Made by a program: the position numbers and the translations under genes. From NCBI RefSeq assembly GCF_016756395.1, contig NZ_AP018365.1, positions 8,249,501-8,313,500 of the forward strand: 64,000 nucleotides of DNA. The letters are read 5' to 3'. This document shows positions 25,935-35,580 of this stretch, in pieces. The notes beneath the pieces are model-generated. The model made no database searches. It was not told where the DNA came from and worked only from the letters and a program-made list of their open reading frames with translations. This DNA is from Streptomyces sp. SN-593. Lineage in GTDB: Bacteria; Actinomycetota; Actinomycetes; Streptomycetales; Streptomycetaceae. Within the stretch, counting starts at the first letter, position 1; every line of letters starts with the position of its first letter.

Positions 25935-26356
25935 CCGCGACCGCCCTTGCCCACCCGGTGGCCACCGCACCGCGGACGCCCCTCGACGCCGTCTCTCGGC
26001 GGCAGTACGACGCATCGCCCCGGTGGCTGACAGGCGCCAGGCCGGGCCCCCGCGCGCAACCACGTCGCCACGGCGACGGTTTCGCGGTCGGTAGTCCCGG
26101 CGGTGCGGATTCCACGTACGCGCTGGCGGGCCCTCCGTCGAACGGGAACGCGCGCCTGACCTCCTGACGGCGTGTCCGGTTCCCACTGCTCCACACTCCG
26201 ACATCGGCGCTGCGGCGACCGCGGACGCCGCCGGTGACCGGTCACGGGAAATCCGGCCCGGAAATGCCCCGGAGAAGCCGGTCGGAGGTGGGAGACCCGG
26301 GGGAGATATCGGGAGGACCGGGAGTATTCCGCCGCGGTGGCGGTGATCTTCCTCGT
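25935..26356. other. Gene-free interval
   Basis: I see no supported gene in these 420 bp. Short frames on both strands lack family similarity and ribosome sites. It lies between the end of the TetR gene and the end of the aldehyde dehydrogenase operon, so no promoter is required here. Confidence 0.55.
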
Positions 26357-26393
26357 GGGCGCCTGGCCTGGGAAATGCCCAGGTCAGGCGCCC
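26357..26393 (-). terminator. Strong terminator of the aldehyde dehydrogenase gene
   Basis: GGGCGCCTGGCCTGGG and the matching CCCAGGTCAGGCGCCC form a 16-bp stem with one mismatch and a 5-nt AT-rich loop. It lies 12 bp beyond the dehydrogenase stop. Confidence 0.8.
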
Positions 26394-26404
26394 ATGGGGA
26401 GGGG

Positions 26405-27922
26405 CTAGAAGAAGCCCTGGGCCTTCGGGGAGTACGAGACGAGGAGGTTCTTGGTCTGCTGGTAGTGCTCCAGCATCATCTTGTGGTTCTCCCGGCCGAT
26501 CCCGGAGTTCTTGTAGCCGCCGAACGCCGCGTGGGCGGGGTACGCGTGGTAGCAGTTCGTCCAGACCCGGCCGGCCTTGATCTCCCGGCCCATCCGGTAG
26601 GCCGTGTTGGCGTCGCGGGTCCAGACGCCCGCGCCCAGGCCGTAGAGCGTGTCGTTGGCGAGCTTCAGCGCCTCGTCGACCGAGTCGAACGTCGTCACCG
26701 ACACCACCGGGCCGAAGATCTCCTCCTGGAAGATCCGCATGTCGTTGGTGCCGCGGAAGATCGTCGGCTCGACGTAGAAGCCGCCCTCCAGCCCCTCGAC
26801 GGTGCGGGCGGCGCCGCCGGTCAGCACCTCCGCGCCCTCCTGCCGGCCGATGTCGATGTAGGAGAGGATCTTCTCGTACTGGTCGTTGCTGGCCTGGGCG
26901 CCCAGCATGGTCGCCGGGTCGAGCGGGTCGCCGCCCTTGATCGCGCGGGTGCGCTCCACGCAGCGGGCCATGAACGCGTCGTAGATCCCGGAGTGGATCA
27001 GCGCGCGCGACGGGCAGGTGCAGACCTCGCCCTGGTTCAGCGCGAACATCACGAAGCCCTCGACGGCCTTGTCCAGGTAGTCGTCGTCGGCCGCCGTCAC
27101 GTCCGGCAGGAAGATGTTCGGGCTCTTGCCGCCCAGCTCCAACGTGACCGGGATGATGTTCTCACTGGCGTACTGCATGATCAGCCGGCCGGTGGTGGTC
27201 TCGCCGGTGAACGCCACCTTCGCCACCCGCGGGCTGGACGCCAGCGGCTTGCCTGCCTCCACCCCGAAGCCGTTGACGACGTTGACCACGCCCGGCGGCA
27301 GCAGGTCCGCGATCAGCTCGATCACCAGCAGCAGGCTCGCCGGGGTCTGCTCGGCGGGCTTGATGACCACGCAGTTGCCCGCGGCCAGCGCCGGCGCCAG
27401 CTTCCAGGTCGCCATGAGGATCGGGAAGTTCCACGGGATGATCTGCCCGACCACGCCCAGCGGCTCGTGGAAGTGGTACGCCACCGTGTCCGCGTCGATC
27501 TCGCCGATCGAGCCCTCCTGCGCCCGGATCGCGCCCGCGAAGTAGCGGAAGTGGTCCACCGCGAGGGGGAGGTCCGCGGCGAGCGTCTCCCGGACCGGCT
27601 TGCCGTTCTCCCAGGTCTCGGCGACCGCCAGCTTCTCGAGGTTCTCCTCGATGCGGTCCGCGATCTTGTTGAGCACGATCGCGCGCTGCGTGGTGGACGT
27701 ACGGCCCCAGGGGCCGGCGGCCGCGTGCGCCGCGTCCAGCGCGGCCTCGATGTCCGGTGCGGTCGAGCGGGCGACCTGGCAGAAGGTCTCGCCCGTCACC
27801 GGTGACGGGTTGTCGAAGTACTGGCCCTCGGCGGGCGCGACCCACTCGCCCCCGATGAAGTTGTCATAGCGGGCGGCGTAGCTGACGATGCTGCCCTCGG
27901 TGCCGGGTTGCGCGTAGACCAT
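26405..27922 (-). CDS. NAD-dependent aldehyde dehydrogenase (ExaC/AldB type)
   Basis: The 505-aa protein has all family marks: the N-terminal [57 protein letters not shown], the general base region [12 protein letters not shown] and the catalytic Cys in [16 protein letters not shown]. The extended C-terminus [19 protein letters not shown] is typical of ExaC-like acetaldehyde dehydrogenases. It likely oxidises acetaldehyde or similar short aldehydes. Upstream on the same strand is a GAF-domain regulator, a common pairing in actinobacteria. A strong hairpin ends the transcript. Confidence 0.95.
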   Translation of the reverse strand: MVYAQPGTEGSIVSYAARYDNFIGGEWVAPAEGQYFDNPSPVTGETFCQVARSTAPDIEAALDAAHAAAGPWGRTSTTQRAIVLNKIADRIEENLEKLAVAETWENGKPVRETLAADLPLAVDHFRYFAGAIRAQEGSIGEIDADTVAYHFHEPLGVVGQIIPWNFPILMATWKLAPALAAGNCVVIKPAEQTPASLLLVIELIADLLPPGVVNVVNGFGVEAGKPLASSPRVAKVAFTGETTTGRLIMQYASENIIPVTLELGGKSPNIFLPDVTAADDDYLDKAVEGFVMFALNQGEVCTCPSRALIHSGIYDAFMARCVERTRAIKGGDPLDPATMLGAQASNDQYEKILSYIDIGRQEGAEVLTGGAARTVEGLEGGFYVEPTIFRGTNDMRIFQEEIFGPVVSVTTFDSVDEALKLANDTLYGLGAGVWTRDANTAYRMGREIKAGRVWTNCYHAYPAHAAFGGYKNSGIGRENHKMMLEHYQQTKNLLVSYSPKAQGFF

Positions 27923-28098
27923 GACGGCGCTCCTGAAATACGCAGAGGTACGACGCGACCACTGTGGACGGCGGAGGTTGGCGAAAGGTTGGCGCGGGCG
28001 AACACCGAAGGCGGGCGCGGTCCCACGCCCCCCCGGGCACCCCAGGGGCACCCACTCAGGGCACCCGCCCACCCCCGGGCGCCCTCCGGTGGCCCCGC

Positions 28099-29331
28099 CT
28101 ACCGCCGCGACGCGCCGATCCGGCTCACCGCGATGCCCCGCCGGACGTCGCCGGGGCCCAGCAGCCTCAGCGCGTGCTCGTGCACCTCCGTGTCGTAGGG
28201 CGCCCGCTCGCCGTAGCGCAGCGCGTCCTCCGGGCTGCTCGCGGCCAGCACTGCCTCGCGCACCACCACCTCCAGGTGCTCGCGCCAGGCCACCACGCCC
28301 GGCGCCTCCGACAGCGGCAGCAGCGGCCCCCGGTAGCGTTCGACCGCCGTACGGGTGTCACCGCGGCCGAGCGCCTCCAGTACCTCGACCGCGTCGCACA
28401 CGGCCGGCTCGGTCAGCGCATACGTCCGCGTGGCGACCGCGCCGTCCAGCGCGTGCCGCAGCCGCGACACCTCGGCCTTGAAGGTGGACGCGGTCACCGG
28501 CCGGTCCCCGTAGAGCGACGCGCGCAGCCGCTCCGGGGTGAAACCGCCCGGCTCCAGCGCCAGCAGCGCCAGGATCTCCAACTGCCGCGGCGGCAGGTGC
28601 AGCGGGGCGCCGGCCCGGCTCACCCGCGCCGGGCCCAGGCAGCGCAGCTCCACCCCCGGCCGCGGCCGGTCCGGTCCGGCCCCGTCCCGCAGCCGCGCCT
28701 CGATCGCCGACGCCAGGGTGCGGACGGTCGGCAGCGCCAGCGGGTGCGAACGGTCCCAGGTGGTGGACAGGTCGAGCACGCCCAGCACCCGGCCGTCCGG
28801 GCCGTGGATCGGTGCGCAGTAGCAGACCCAGCCGTGCAGGGCCGCGACCAGGTGCTCGGCGGAGAACACGGTGCTGGGCAGGCCGTTGCGCAGCGCCAGC
28901 GACAGCGCGTTGGTGCCCATCGCACCCTCGTCCCACCGCCCGCCCGGCGCGAAGTTGACCCGCTCGGCCCGGCGCCGCATCACCCGGCCGCCGCAGGTCC
29001 ACAGGATGGTGCCGCACTCGTCGGTGACCGCGGCGACGAAACCGGCGTCCTCGGCGATGCTCAACAGCTCACCGGCCAGGTCGGTGACCGGCCGGTACAG
29101 CGGGGAGCGCGCCCAGCCGGCCGTGCGGCCGCCCGCGGCCGGCGGCGCGCTCTCCCGGCCCGGGTCCACCGTCGGCAGCGAGCGCGCCCACGACTCGGCC
29201 ACCTCCGCCCGTACCGGCGGCGCGTCCGCCGCGCCCCGCCCGGCGGACCGCAACTGCGGCACCAACCGGGCCCATTCGTGCTCCAGCAGCGTCCGGCGCC
29301 GCTTGAGCGCACCCATCTCCGCCATCGTCAT
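28099..29331 (-). CDS. GAF-domain transcriptional regulator of the aldehyde dehydrogenase
   Basis: The start at 29331 ([12 protein letters not shown]) gives 410 aa. The N-terminal 60 residues are helical. A GAF sensor follows, with [19 protein letters not shown] and the signature [19 protein letters not shown] then [13 protein letters not shown]. The C-terminal third is a winged-helix region ([19 protein letters not shown]). It resembles AcoR-like sensors that lack the AAA domain. These genes usually sit just upstream of an aldehyde or alcohol dehydrogenase, which they are thought to activate. The 176-bp gap before the dehydrogenase should contain the target promoter. Confidence 0.88.
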   Translation of the reverse strand: MTMAEMGALKRRRTLLEHEWARLVPQLRSAGRGAADAPPVRAEVAESWARSLPTVDPGRESAPPAAGGRTAGWARSPLYRPVTDLAGELLSIAEDAGFVAAVTDECGTILWTCGGRVMRRRAERVNFAPGGRWDEGAMGTNALSLALRNGLPSTVFSAEHLVAALHGWVCYCAPIHGPDGRVLGVLDLSTTWDRSHPLALPTVRTLASAIEARLRDGAGPDRPRPGVELRCLGPARVSRAGAPLHLPPRQLEILALLALEPGGFTPERLRASLYGDRPVTASTFKAEVSRLRHALDGAVATRTYALTEPAVCDAVEVLEALGRGDTRTAVERYRGPLLPLSEAPGVVAWREHLEVVVREAVLAASSPEDALRYGERAPYDTEVHEHALRLLGPGDVRRGIAVSRIGASRR

Positions 29332-29490
29332 CCCGACTTCGTCGTCGTTCGACCGTCGCCCCGCCAGGCCACCCAGGGCGTGTCCGCAAAGTCCCCGCCT
29401 CTCATTCAAGGGGCGCGCCGCCGCCCCGTCGAGCCCCGCGGACGGAATCGGGCGGATCGGCGCGGCCCCCGGGCCCGCACGTGCGCCGCC

Positions 29491-29600
29491 GGCGGGGTCC
29501 GCGAGTGGGGGCAGACGGCGTCCGCCAGGGGAGCGGGCGGGGTCCGCGAGGCGGGGCAGACTGCGTCCGCCAGAGGGAGCCGACGACGTCCGCGAGGGGA
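29491..29600. repeat. Imperfect 45-bp tandem repeat in a gene-free gap
   Basis: A unit starting GGCGGGGTCCGCGAG recurs after exactly 45 bp (29491 and 29536), and a third partial copy follows. The core GGCAGAC-GCGTCCGCCAG is conserved. The whole gap 29332-29742 holds no supported gene. Promoters for the GAF regulator and for the universal stress protein must lie at its two ends. Confidence 0.7.
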
Positions 29601-29742
29601 GCCGGGGGCAGAGCGGTGGGGGAGCGGCGGAAGAGTGTCCGACGCCACTCCGGTTCCGGGAATGGATCACGGGTCCCGGCCGCTCAACGATGCGGAGGGC
29701 CCGCCGATCCGCGAGACCCCGTACGGACAAGGAAGTTGGACC

Positions 29743-30180
29743 ATGTACAAGAAGATCCTCGCCGCTGTCGACGGCACGTCCCACGGTGCGGCCGTGGTCG
29801 AGGCCGTCGCCTCCCTCGCCAAGCTGACCGGCGCCGAGGTCCAGGTCATACACATCCGCCCCTCCCAGGTGATCGGCGGCGCGATCGCCAGCACCGTGGT
29901 GCCGGTCGAGGAGAGCGACGAGAGCCGCCGCGTGGTCGACGAGGCCGTCGCGCGGCTGCGGGGCGAGGGGATCACCGCGGACGGCGAGGTCGACGAGGGC
30001 CTGCGCGAGGAGCTGGCCGCGATCCTCACCGAGCGCGCCGACGCGCTGGGCAGCGACCTCATCGCGGTCGGCCCCGGCCACTACAGCGGCATCTCCGGCC
30101 TGCTGCACCCGAGCGTGAGCCGCGGCGTCGCGAAGGTGGCGCACGTCTCGGTGCTGCTGGTGCGCGCCGACGAGGCGTAA
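29743..30180 (+). CDS. Universal stress protein (UspA domain)
   Basis: The 145-aa single-domain protein begins MYKKILAAVDGTSHGAAVV, the nucleotide-binding start of Usp folds. It has the distal glycine-rich loop VGPGHYSGISGLLHPSVSRG and closing strand VSVLLVRA, consistent with the ATP-binding G-2x-G-9x-G(S/T) group. The ribosome site is AAGGAAG. Usp proteins bind ATP and help survival under stress or stationary phase. It is monocistronic and ended by a hairpin. Confidence 0.93.
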   Translation: MYKKILAAVDGTSHGAAVVEAVASLAKLTGAEVQVIHIRPSQVIGGAIASTVVPVEESDESRRVVDEAVARLRGEGITADGEVDEGLREELAAILTERADALGSDLIAVGPGHYSGISGLLHPSVSRGVAKVAHVSVLLVRADEA

Positions 30181-30204
30181 CCCTCCCCGGCACGACAAGC
30201 GGCC

Positions 30205-30239
30205 GCGCGGCCCGTCCGGACCCTCCGGGCGGGCCGCGC
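30205..30239 (+). terminator. Terminator of the universal stress protein gene
   Basis: A 15-bp stem with one G-T pair (GCGCGGCCCGTCCGG / CCGGGCGGGCCGCGC) closes a 5-nt loop, 25 bp after the stop. Confidence 0.75.
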
Positions 30240-30377
30240 GCGTGCCGCCGGGCGTAGGGTGCGGGCCTGCCGGGCGTACGGCGCCGGTCCGCCGGGGGTG
30301 CGGCGCGGGCCGTACGGGACCGGGTCCGCCGTCCGTACGCCGCCGGGGGCGGGAGCGCCGGCCGCTACCGTGAGCGC

Positions 30378-30848
30378 ATGACGACCCATTCCGGCTCCGA
30401 CCTGCCCGCCGATCCCGCCGATCCCGCCGCGCTGCCGAGGACCGAGTTCGCCTTCCCGGGCCCGCTGCGGGACAAGCTCGTCGCGGCGGTCCTCGACGGC
30501 ACCAAGACCGCGACCACCGGACTCGTCGCGGACTACGAGCACGAGGGCGAGGCACTGCCGCGGGTCGGCGACCGGTCGGCGGTGGTGGACTCCGACGACC
30601 GGCCGGTCGCGGTGATCGAGGTGACGGACGTACGGGTCGTACCGCTCGGGGAGGTGGACCTCGCGCACGCCCTGGACGAGGGGGAGGGGGACGACAGCGT
30701 CGCCTCGTGGCGGGCCGGCCACGAGCGGTTCTGGCACGGCCCGGAGGTCCGCGAGGCGCTGGGCGACCCCGGGTTCACCGTGGACGACGCCACGCGGGTG
30801 GTGCTGGAGCGGTTCCGCGTCGTCAGGGACCTGCGCGCCGCGCGGTGA
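30378..30848 (+). CDS. ASCH-domain protein
   Basis: The 156-aa protein has the ASCH core: FPGPLRDKLVAAVLDGTKTA (the conserved GxKxxT-like GTKTATTG), LPRVGDRSAVVDSDD and VIEVTDVRVVPLGEV. The end matches FTVDDATRVVLERFRVV. ASCH domains share the PUA-like fold and are thought to bind RNA or act as coactivators or amidohydrolases; EcYqfB is an amidohydrolase of this fold. It stands alone between the stress protein and a convergent ROK gene. Confidence 0.88.
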   Translation: MTTHSGSDLPADPADPAALPRTEFAFPGPLRDKLVAAVLDGTKTATTGLVADYEHEGEALPRVGDRSAVVDSDDRPVAVIEVTDVRVVPLGEVDLAHALDEGEGDDSVASWRAGHERFWHGPEVREALGDPGFTVDDATRVVLERFRVVRDLRAAR

Positions 30849-31049
30849 CGGCGGGGGACGTGCGGGCCCGCCCGGCTCCTTCCCGCCCTCAACGGCTCCT
30901 CCCCGGCTCCGCCCGGGTGGCTGACGGCCGCCGTCACCGGCTCGGGGCCCCTGCGGCTCGCGGCCTGGGCTCCGCCCTCCGGTTCGCCCCGGTTCGCCGC
31001 CGTTCGCCTGTCGGCGCGTCGGCCCCGTCCGCCCGCGGAAGCGCCCCGG

Positions 31050-32234
31050 CTACCCGAGCGGGGCGAAGAGGCGCTGGGCGGCCACCGCCGCGCCGCCGCG
31101 CGCCCACTCCTCGAACGGCAGGGGGCGGACCACCAGGTCGCAGTCGGCCGCCGCGCCGAACGCGTGGGCGGCGAAGGTCCGCCGGATCTGCTCCTCGTAC
31201 AGGTCGTAGGAGGACACGCCCTCGCCGGAGATGACGATCCGCTCGGGGCCGACGAGGTTGGCGACCGAGGCGAGGGCGAGCCCCATCGCCCGGCCGGCCC
31301 GGGCGAAGACCGCCCGCACCTCGCGGTGGCCGGCGTGGGCGAGCCGGACCGCGCCGGCCATGCCGAGCCCGGGGTCGCCGGCCGCCTCCCGCGCCTGCTC
31401 GGTGATGGCCCGGCTGGAGGCGACCGCCTCCACGCAGCCGGTGTTGCCGCAGGTGCACACCCGGTCGGTGCCGCCGACCGGCAGGTGCCCCACCTCCCCG
31501 GAGACGCCGTGCGCCCCGGACACCACCCGGCCGTCGATCGACAGGCCGCAGCCGATGCCGGCGCCGACGGTGACCAGGGCGAACGAGGAGAGCCCGACGC
31601 CCGCGCCGAACCACTGCTCGGCGACGGTCAGGGCGCGGACGTCGTTCTCGACCAGGGTCGGGAGGCCCGTCGCGGCCTCCACGAGCCGGGCGAGCGGCAC
31701 CCGGCGCCAGTCGAGGAAGGGGGAGTACCCCACGACGCCGGTCCGGCCGTCGACGTCCCCGGCGAGGGTGACGCCGAGGCCGTGCACCGCGCCGTACGCC
31801 GGCCCGCGCCCTCCGCCCGGCCGTTCCGGTCCGGCGTCCGCGCAGAGCCGGGAGACGAGCCGGGCGAGGTCGGGCACCGCGGTGTCCACGTCGCGCGAGC
31901 GGAGTTCGGCGCGGCCGGTGGCCAGCGGGCGCGCGGTCAGGTCGGTGAGGACGCCGATCAGCTCGTCCCCGGTGATCTTCACGCCGACGAAGCGGGCGCG
32001 GTCCGCGCGGATCGCGAGGGGGACCGCGGGGCGGCCCGAGCCGCGCGCCCCGGCGGCGGCCGGGCCGCCGAGTTCGGTGAGCCAGCCGTCGGCGAGGAGC
32101 GGGGTGGCGACCTTCGTGACGGCTCCCGGGGACAGGCCGGTCCTGCGGCCGATCTCGGCGCGGGGGAGCGGGCCGTGGACGAGCAGGGTGCGGAAGACCA
32201 GGGCCGCGGCGGGCGGCCGAGCGGCGAGGGTCAT
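31050..32234 (-). CDS. ROK-family transcriptional repressor
   Basis: The 394-aa protein has an N-terminal winged helix (PLPRAEIGRRTGLSPGAVTK) followed by the ROK sugar-kinase-like core. The ROK signature runs through GIGCGLSIDGRVVSGAHGVS, GEVGHLPVGG and the zinc-binding CTCGNTGCVEA. Such proteins repress sugar-use genes and are released by the sugar. It is divergent from the alpha-galactosidase with a candidate operator at 32247-32275, so it most likely controls galactoside use. Confidence 0.92.
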   Translation of the reverse strand: MTLAARPPAAALVFRTLLVHGPLPRAEIGRRTGLSPGAVTKVATPLLADGWLTELGGPAAAGARGSGRPAVPLAIRADRARFVGVKITGDELIGVLTDLTARPLATGRAELRSRDVDTAVPDLARLVSRLCADAGPERPGGGRGPAYGAVHGLGVTLAGDVDGRTGVVGYSPFLDWRRVPLARLVEAATGLPTLVENDVRALTVAEQWFGAGVGLSSFALVTVGAGIGCGLSIDGRVVSGAHGVSGEVGHLPVGGTDRVCTCGNTGCVEAVASSRAITEQAREAAGDPGLGMAGAVRLAHAGHREVRAVFARAGRAMGLALASVANLVGPERIVISGEGVSSYDLYEEQIRRTFAAHAFGAAADCDLVVRPLPFEEWARGGAAVAAQRLFAPLG

Positions 32235-32246
32235 GGGGCGGAGGAT

Positions 32247-32275
32247 ACATTTCCTGGGGCAACAAAAGGAAGTTT
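32247..32275. promoter_or_regulatory. Candidate ROK operator
   Basis: ACATTTCCT and AGGAAGTTT form an interrupted inverted repeat (7 of 9 pairs) with an 11-nt spacer. It is AT-rich in an otherwise extremely GC-rich context, as ROK boxes usually are. It starts 12 bp upstream of the ROK start codon. Confidence 0.5.
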
Positions 32276-32524
32276 CCCGCAGGGCTCAAGCCGTGACTCG
32301 GGGCGCTCCGGGAGGCCCCGGCCCCGGTGGCGGGGCCGGCGGATCGCCGCGGGGGTTCGGAGGAAAACCCGGGTGCAGGGCCGCCCCGGCTGGTCGTGCA
32401 GTTCCCCGGGCCCCCGGAGGGGGTCTGTCGCGGTGTGCGGCGACCCGGGCGCCGGTTGCGGCTGGGCGTCGCAGCTCTACCGCACCCCTGGCGGGTGTCC
32501 GGGTGCGCCGGGGGCGGGGATATG

Positions 32525-32554
32525 TTGACGGTGGAAGGAAAGGCTCGTTAGATT
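32525..32554 (+). promoter_or_regulatory. Promoter of the alpha-galactosidase gene
   Basis: TTGACG and TAGATT are spaced by 18 bp, a good sigma-70-type (HrdB) match, 31 bp before the ATG. Confidence 0.6.
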
Positions 32555-32585
32555 CGCCGCCGGCCCATGGAAAGGACACCCTCGC

Positions 32586-34793
32586 ATGCCCACCACCTCG
32601 GCACGGATCGTCGCTCTGCGCGCTGCCGGTACGAGTCTCGTCGTGGAGATGACGGAGCCGGTGCCCCGCGTGCTGCACTGGGGAGCCGACCTCGGCGACC
32701 TGTCCGACGCGGACCTGGCCGCGCTGAGCCTGACCGGCGAGGCCGCCGTGCTGAACAGTTCGATCGACTGCGGGCGGCGCTTCACCGTGTGGCCGACCGA
32801 GGCCGAGGGGTGGTCCGGCACCCCGGCACACCACGGCCACCTGGTCGGCGGGGCGAGCGCGCCGCGGCTGGCCACGTCCGCCGTGGAACACCGCCAGGAC
32901 CCGCGCGGCGGCGGCGAGTTGAGGATCGAGTTGGCGGACGCCGGCGCGGGCCTGGACGTCGCCGTCACCTACCGGATGGAGCCCTCGGGGGTGCTGGGCG
33001 TCCACGCCGACCTGACCCGCCGCGCCGGTGAGGGCGCCGACCCGGCGCCGTACGACCTCGCGCAGGCGGTGACGCTGCTGCCGGTGCCGCGCCGGGCCGG
33101 CGAGGTGCTGGACTTCACCGGCAAGTGGAGCCGCGAGCGCTCCCCGCAGCGCCGCCCGCTGGCGCACGGCACCTACGCGCGGGAGGTCAGGCGGGGCAAG
33201 CCCGGGCTCGACTCGCCGTACCTGCTCGCGGTCGGCACGCCGGGCTTCGGGTTCCGGTCCGGGGAGGTGTGGGCGGTGCACGTGGCGTGGAGCGGCGACC
33301 AGCGCTTCCTGGTGGAGCAACTGCCCGAGGGCGCCGGGGTGCACGCCGCGGCGCTCGGCGGGGGCGAGCTGCTGCGGGCGGGCGAGGTGCGGCTCGCACC
33401 GGGCGAGGGCTACCGCACGCCGGTGAGCTGGTACGCCTGGTCCGCCGACGGGCTGGACGGCCTGGCCGACCGCTTCCACACCCTGCTGCGGGCGCGCCCC
33501 CAGCACCCGGCCGGGCCCCGCCCGCTGGTCCTCAACAGCTGGGAGGCGGTCTACTTCGACCACGATCTCGACCGGCTGCTGCGGCTGGTGGACAAGGCCG
33601 CGGACGTCGGCGTCGAGCGGTTCGTGCTCGACGACGGGTGGTTCCTCGGGCGCCGTTCGGACAACGCCGGGCTCGGCGACTGGCAGGTGGACCCGGAGGT
33701 GTGGCCGCGCGGGCTGTCTCCGCTGGCGGACCATGTCCGGGCGCGGGGCATGCAGTTCGGGCTCTGGTTCGAGCCGGAGATGGTCAACCCCGACTCCGAG
33801 CTGGCCCGTTCGCACCCGGACTGGGTGCTGGGCCCCGCGGCGGGGCGCGGTCCGTCCTCCCGCAACCAGTACGTCCTGGACGTCACCAACCCCGACGCGT
33901 GGGCGTACCTGCTCGACAGCATCGACGCGCTGGTCACCGAGTACGGCATCGCGTACCTGAAGTGGGACCACAACCGGGACCTGCACGAGGCCGTGCACGG
34001 CCCCGCCGACCGCCCGGTGGCGCACGCCCAGGTGGTCGCGCTCTACCGGCTGCTGGACACGCTGAAGGAGCGGCATCCGGGGCTGGAGATCGAGAGCTGC
34101 TCCAGCGGCGGCGGGCGGGTGGACCTGGGCATCCTCGCGCGCACCGACCGGGTGTGGGCCTCGGACTGCAACGACCCGGTGGAGCGCCAGTCGATCCAGC
34201 GCTGGACCGGGCAGTTGCTGCCGCCCGAGCTGGTCGGCGCGCACTTCGGTCCGTCGCCCGCGCACACCACCCACCGGGAGACCTCCGTGTCCTTCCGGCT
34301 GGCCACCGCGCTGTTCGGGCACGCGGGCATCGAGCAGGACCTGACCACCTGCACGGACGAGGAGTTGGCGCGGATCACCGCGTGGACGGCGATGTACCGG
34401 GAGCTGCGCCCGCTGCTGCACGGCGGGCGCACGGTCCGGGCGGACCTGACCGGACCGGACGACCCGCAGCGGGAGGCGCGGTTGCTGCACGGCGTGGTGG
34501 CGCTCGACGGTTCGGCGGCGCTGTACTGCTGGGCGCGCACCGCGACGTCCACCGAGGCGCAGTTCGGCCGGGTCCAACTGCCCGGCCTTGCCGCGAAGGA
34601 GCGGTACGACGTCCGTGTGCGGACCGAACTCGGCCTGCCGTCGATGCACCAGACCGGGGGGCCGGCGTGGTTGACCGCGGCGCTGGAGGGCTGGGTCCGG
34701 CTGCCGGGTGCGGTGCTCACGAGGGCCGGGCTGCCGATGCCGAGCCTCAACCCGGGTCAGGCACTGCTGATCGAGGTGCGCCGGGCGGCGTGA
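32586..34793 (+). CDS. Alpha-galactosidase, glycoside hydrolase family 36
   Basis: The 735-aa protein has the GH36 N-terminal beta-sandwich (residues 1-310) and a catalytic barrel. The nucleophile Asp lies in YLKWDHNRDLHEAVHG. The acid/base Asp is in RVWASDCNDPVERQSIQRW. ESCSSGGGRVDLGIL is the conserved sugar-binding loop. No signal peptide is present, so it works in the cytoplasm on imported melibiose or raffinose-type oligosaccharides. It is divergent from a ROK repressor, and no transporter gene is adjacent. Confidence 0.95.
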   Translation: MPTTSARIVALRAAGTSLVVEMTEPVPRVLHWGADLGDLSDADLAALSLTGEAAVLNSSIDCGRRFTVWPTEAEGWSGTPAHHGHLVGGASAPRLATSAVEHRQDPRGGGELRIELADAGAGLDVAVTYRMEPSGVLGVHADLTRRAGEGADPAPYDLAQAVTLLPVPRRAGEVLDFTGKWSRERSPQRRPLAHGTYAREVRRGKPGLDSPYLLAVGTPGFGFRSGEVWAVHVAWSGDQRFLVEQLPEGAGVHAAALGGGELLRAGEVRLAPGEGYRTPVSWYAWSADGLDGLADRFHTLLRARPQHPAGPRPLVLNSWEAVYFDHDLDRLLRLVDKAADVGVERFVLDDGWFLGRRSDNAGLGDWQVDPEVWPRGLSPLADHVRARGMQFGLWFEPEMVNPDSELARSHPDWVLGPAAGRGPSSRNQYVLDVTNPDAWAYLLDSIDALVTEYGIAYLKWDHNRDLHEAVHGPADRPVAHAQVVALYRLLDTLKERHPGLEIESCSSGGGRVDLGILARTDRVWASDCNDPVERQSIQRWTGQLLPPELVGAHFGPSPAHTTHRETSVSFRLATALFGHAGIEQDLTTCTDEELARITAWTAMYRELRPLLHGGRTVRADLTGPDDPQREARLLHGVVALDGSAALYCWARTATSTEAQFGRVQLPGLAAKERYDVRVRTELGLPSMHQTGGPAWLTAALEGWVRLPGAVLTRAGLPMPSLNPGQALLIEVRRAA

Positions 34794-34860
34794 GCAGCCG
34801 CGGCGGGCCGGCCCGCGCCGCGTCGTGGCGGCCCGCCACGCGGACCGGGTCCACGGACGG

Positions 34861-34903
34861 CACGGCAGTTGGACGACCCCCGTACGGTCGTGCAACTGCC
34901 GTG
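34861..34903 (+). terminator. Terminator of the alpha-galactosidase gene
   Basis: CACGGCAGTTG and CAACTGCCGTG form an 11-bp perfect stem that extends with one mismatch through GACGAC/GTCGTG. The 12-mer GCAACTGCCGTG recurs at 35102-35113, so the sequence may also have another role. Confidence 0.6.
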
Positions 34904-35014
34904 CTCGCGCGGGGCGTCGGCGTCCGGGGTGTTGCGGCCCCCTGAGCTGCAACATCCCGGAAGCGGCTTTGACCCTACCCCGGAGCCGAGCCGTTCACGC
35001 ATGTGTCGACACCG

Positions 35015-35079
35015 CGCACGTCACGACAGTACCGTGACGTGCGGAGCGCCGCTGCAATTGCATCGGGAATTGCAGCGGC
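35015..35079. promoter_or_regulatory. Two strong inverted repeats upstream of the DUF397 gene
   Basis: CGCACGTCACG and CGTGACGTGCG (35015-35043) are an exact 11-bp inverted repeat with a 7-nt spacer. Five bases on, GCCGCTGCAATT and AATTGCAGCGGC (35048-35079) form an exact 12-bp repeat with an 8-nt spacer. The 377-bp gap 34794-35170 holds no gene, so these are candidate operators or RNA structures for the DUF397 transcript. Confidence 0.5.
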
Positions 35080-35170
35080 ACATGCGCACGGGGCCGTATC
35101 GGCAACTGCCGTGGCTCCTGGTGCGTGAGCGTAACCGAACGCCGCCCGACCGACGTAGGAGTGATGCCAG

Positions 35171-35407
35171 GTGCAGCAGTTCGAGAACGGTGTGCAGGCC
35201 AGTTCGATTTCCGGGGTCCGCTGGGTCAAGAGCGGGCGGAGCAATTCCAGCGGCAATTGCGTCGAGGTGGCCGCGCTGCCCGACGGCAGCGTGGCGGTGC
35301 GCAACTCGCGCCACCCGGACGGACCCGCGCTCGTCTACACCCGCGCGGAGATCACGGCGTTCGTCGAGGGCGCCAGGGACGGCGACTTCGACGCCTACAC
35401 CGGCTGA
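35171..35407 (+). CDS. DUF397-domain small protein
   Basis: The 78-aa protein starts at a GTG at 35171. It has the DUF397 pattern: WVKSGRSNSSGNCVEVAALP, then VAVRNSRHPDGPALVYTR and EITAFVEGARDGDFD. In streptomycetes DUF397 proteins pair with XRE/DUF5753 regulators and act as their small antagonists, as in the BldB/WhiJ-like systems. The regulator follows 173 bp downstream, the reverse of the commonest order, and that regulator is damaged. Confidence 0.93.
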   Translation: MQQFENGVQASSISGVRWVKSGRSNSSGNCVEVAALPDGSVAVRNSRHPDGPALVYTRAEITAFVEGARDGDFDAYTG

Positions 35408-35580
35408 CCGCGCGCGGCCGAACACCCCGTCAGGGAAAGGCACTTCCCGCTGCCGACGGCCTGGGACGCGAGGCGGCGCACGCGCCGTAGCGCATTCCGG
35501 GCCGTCGGCGCACACGTACAGCCGTTCGCGGTGATGCGGTGCAATACTGGTCCCGGCCCGTACCTGTGTTGGGAGCCCGC

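Noticed and set aside
26234-27805. Plus-strand 523-codon frame opposite the aldehyde dehydrogenase
   Set aside because: The minus strand has a textbook aldehyde dehydrogenase with all motifs. The plus frame is Val/Asp/Arg/His low complexity.
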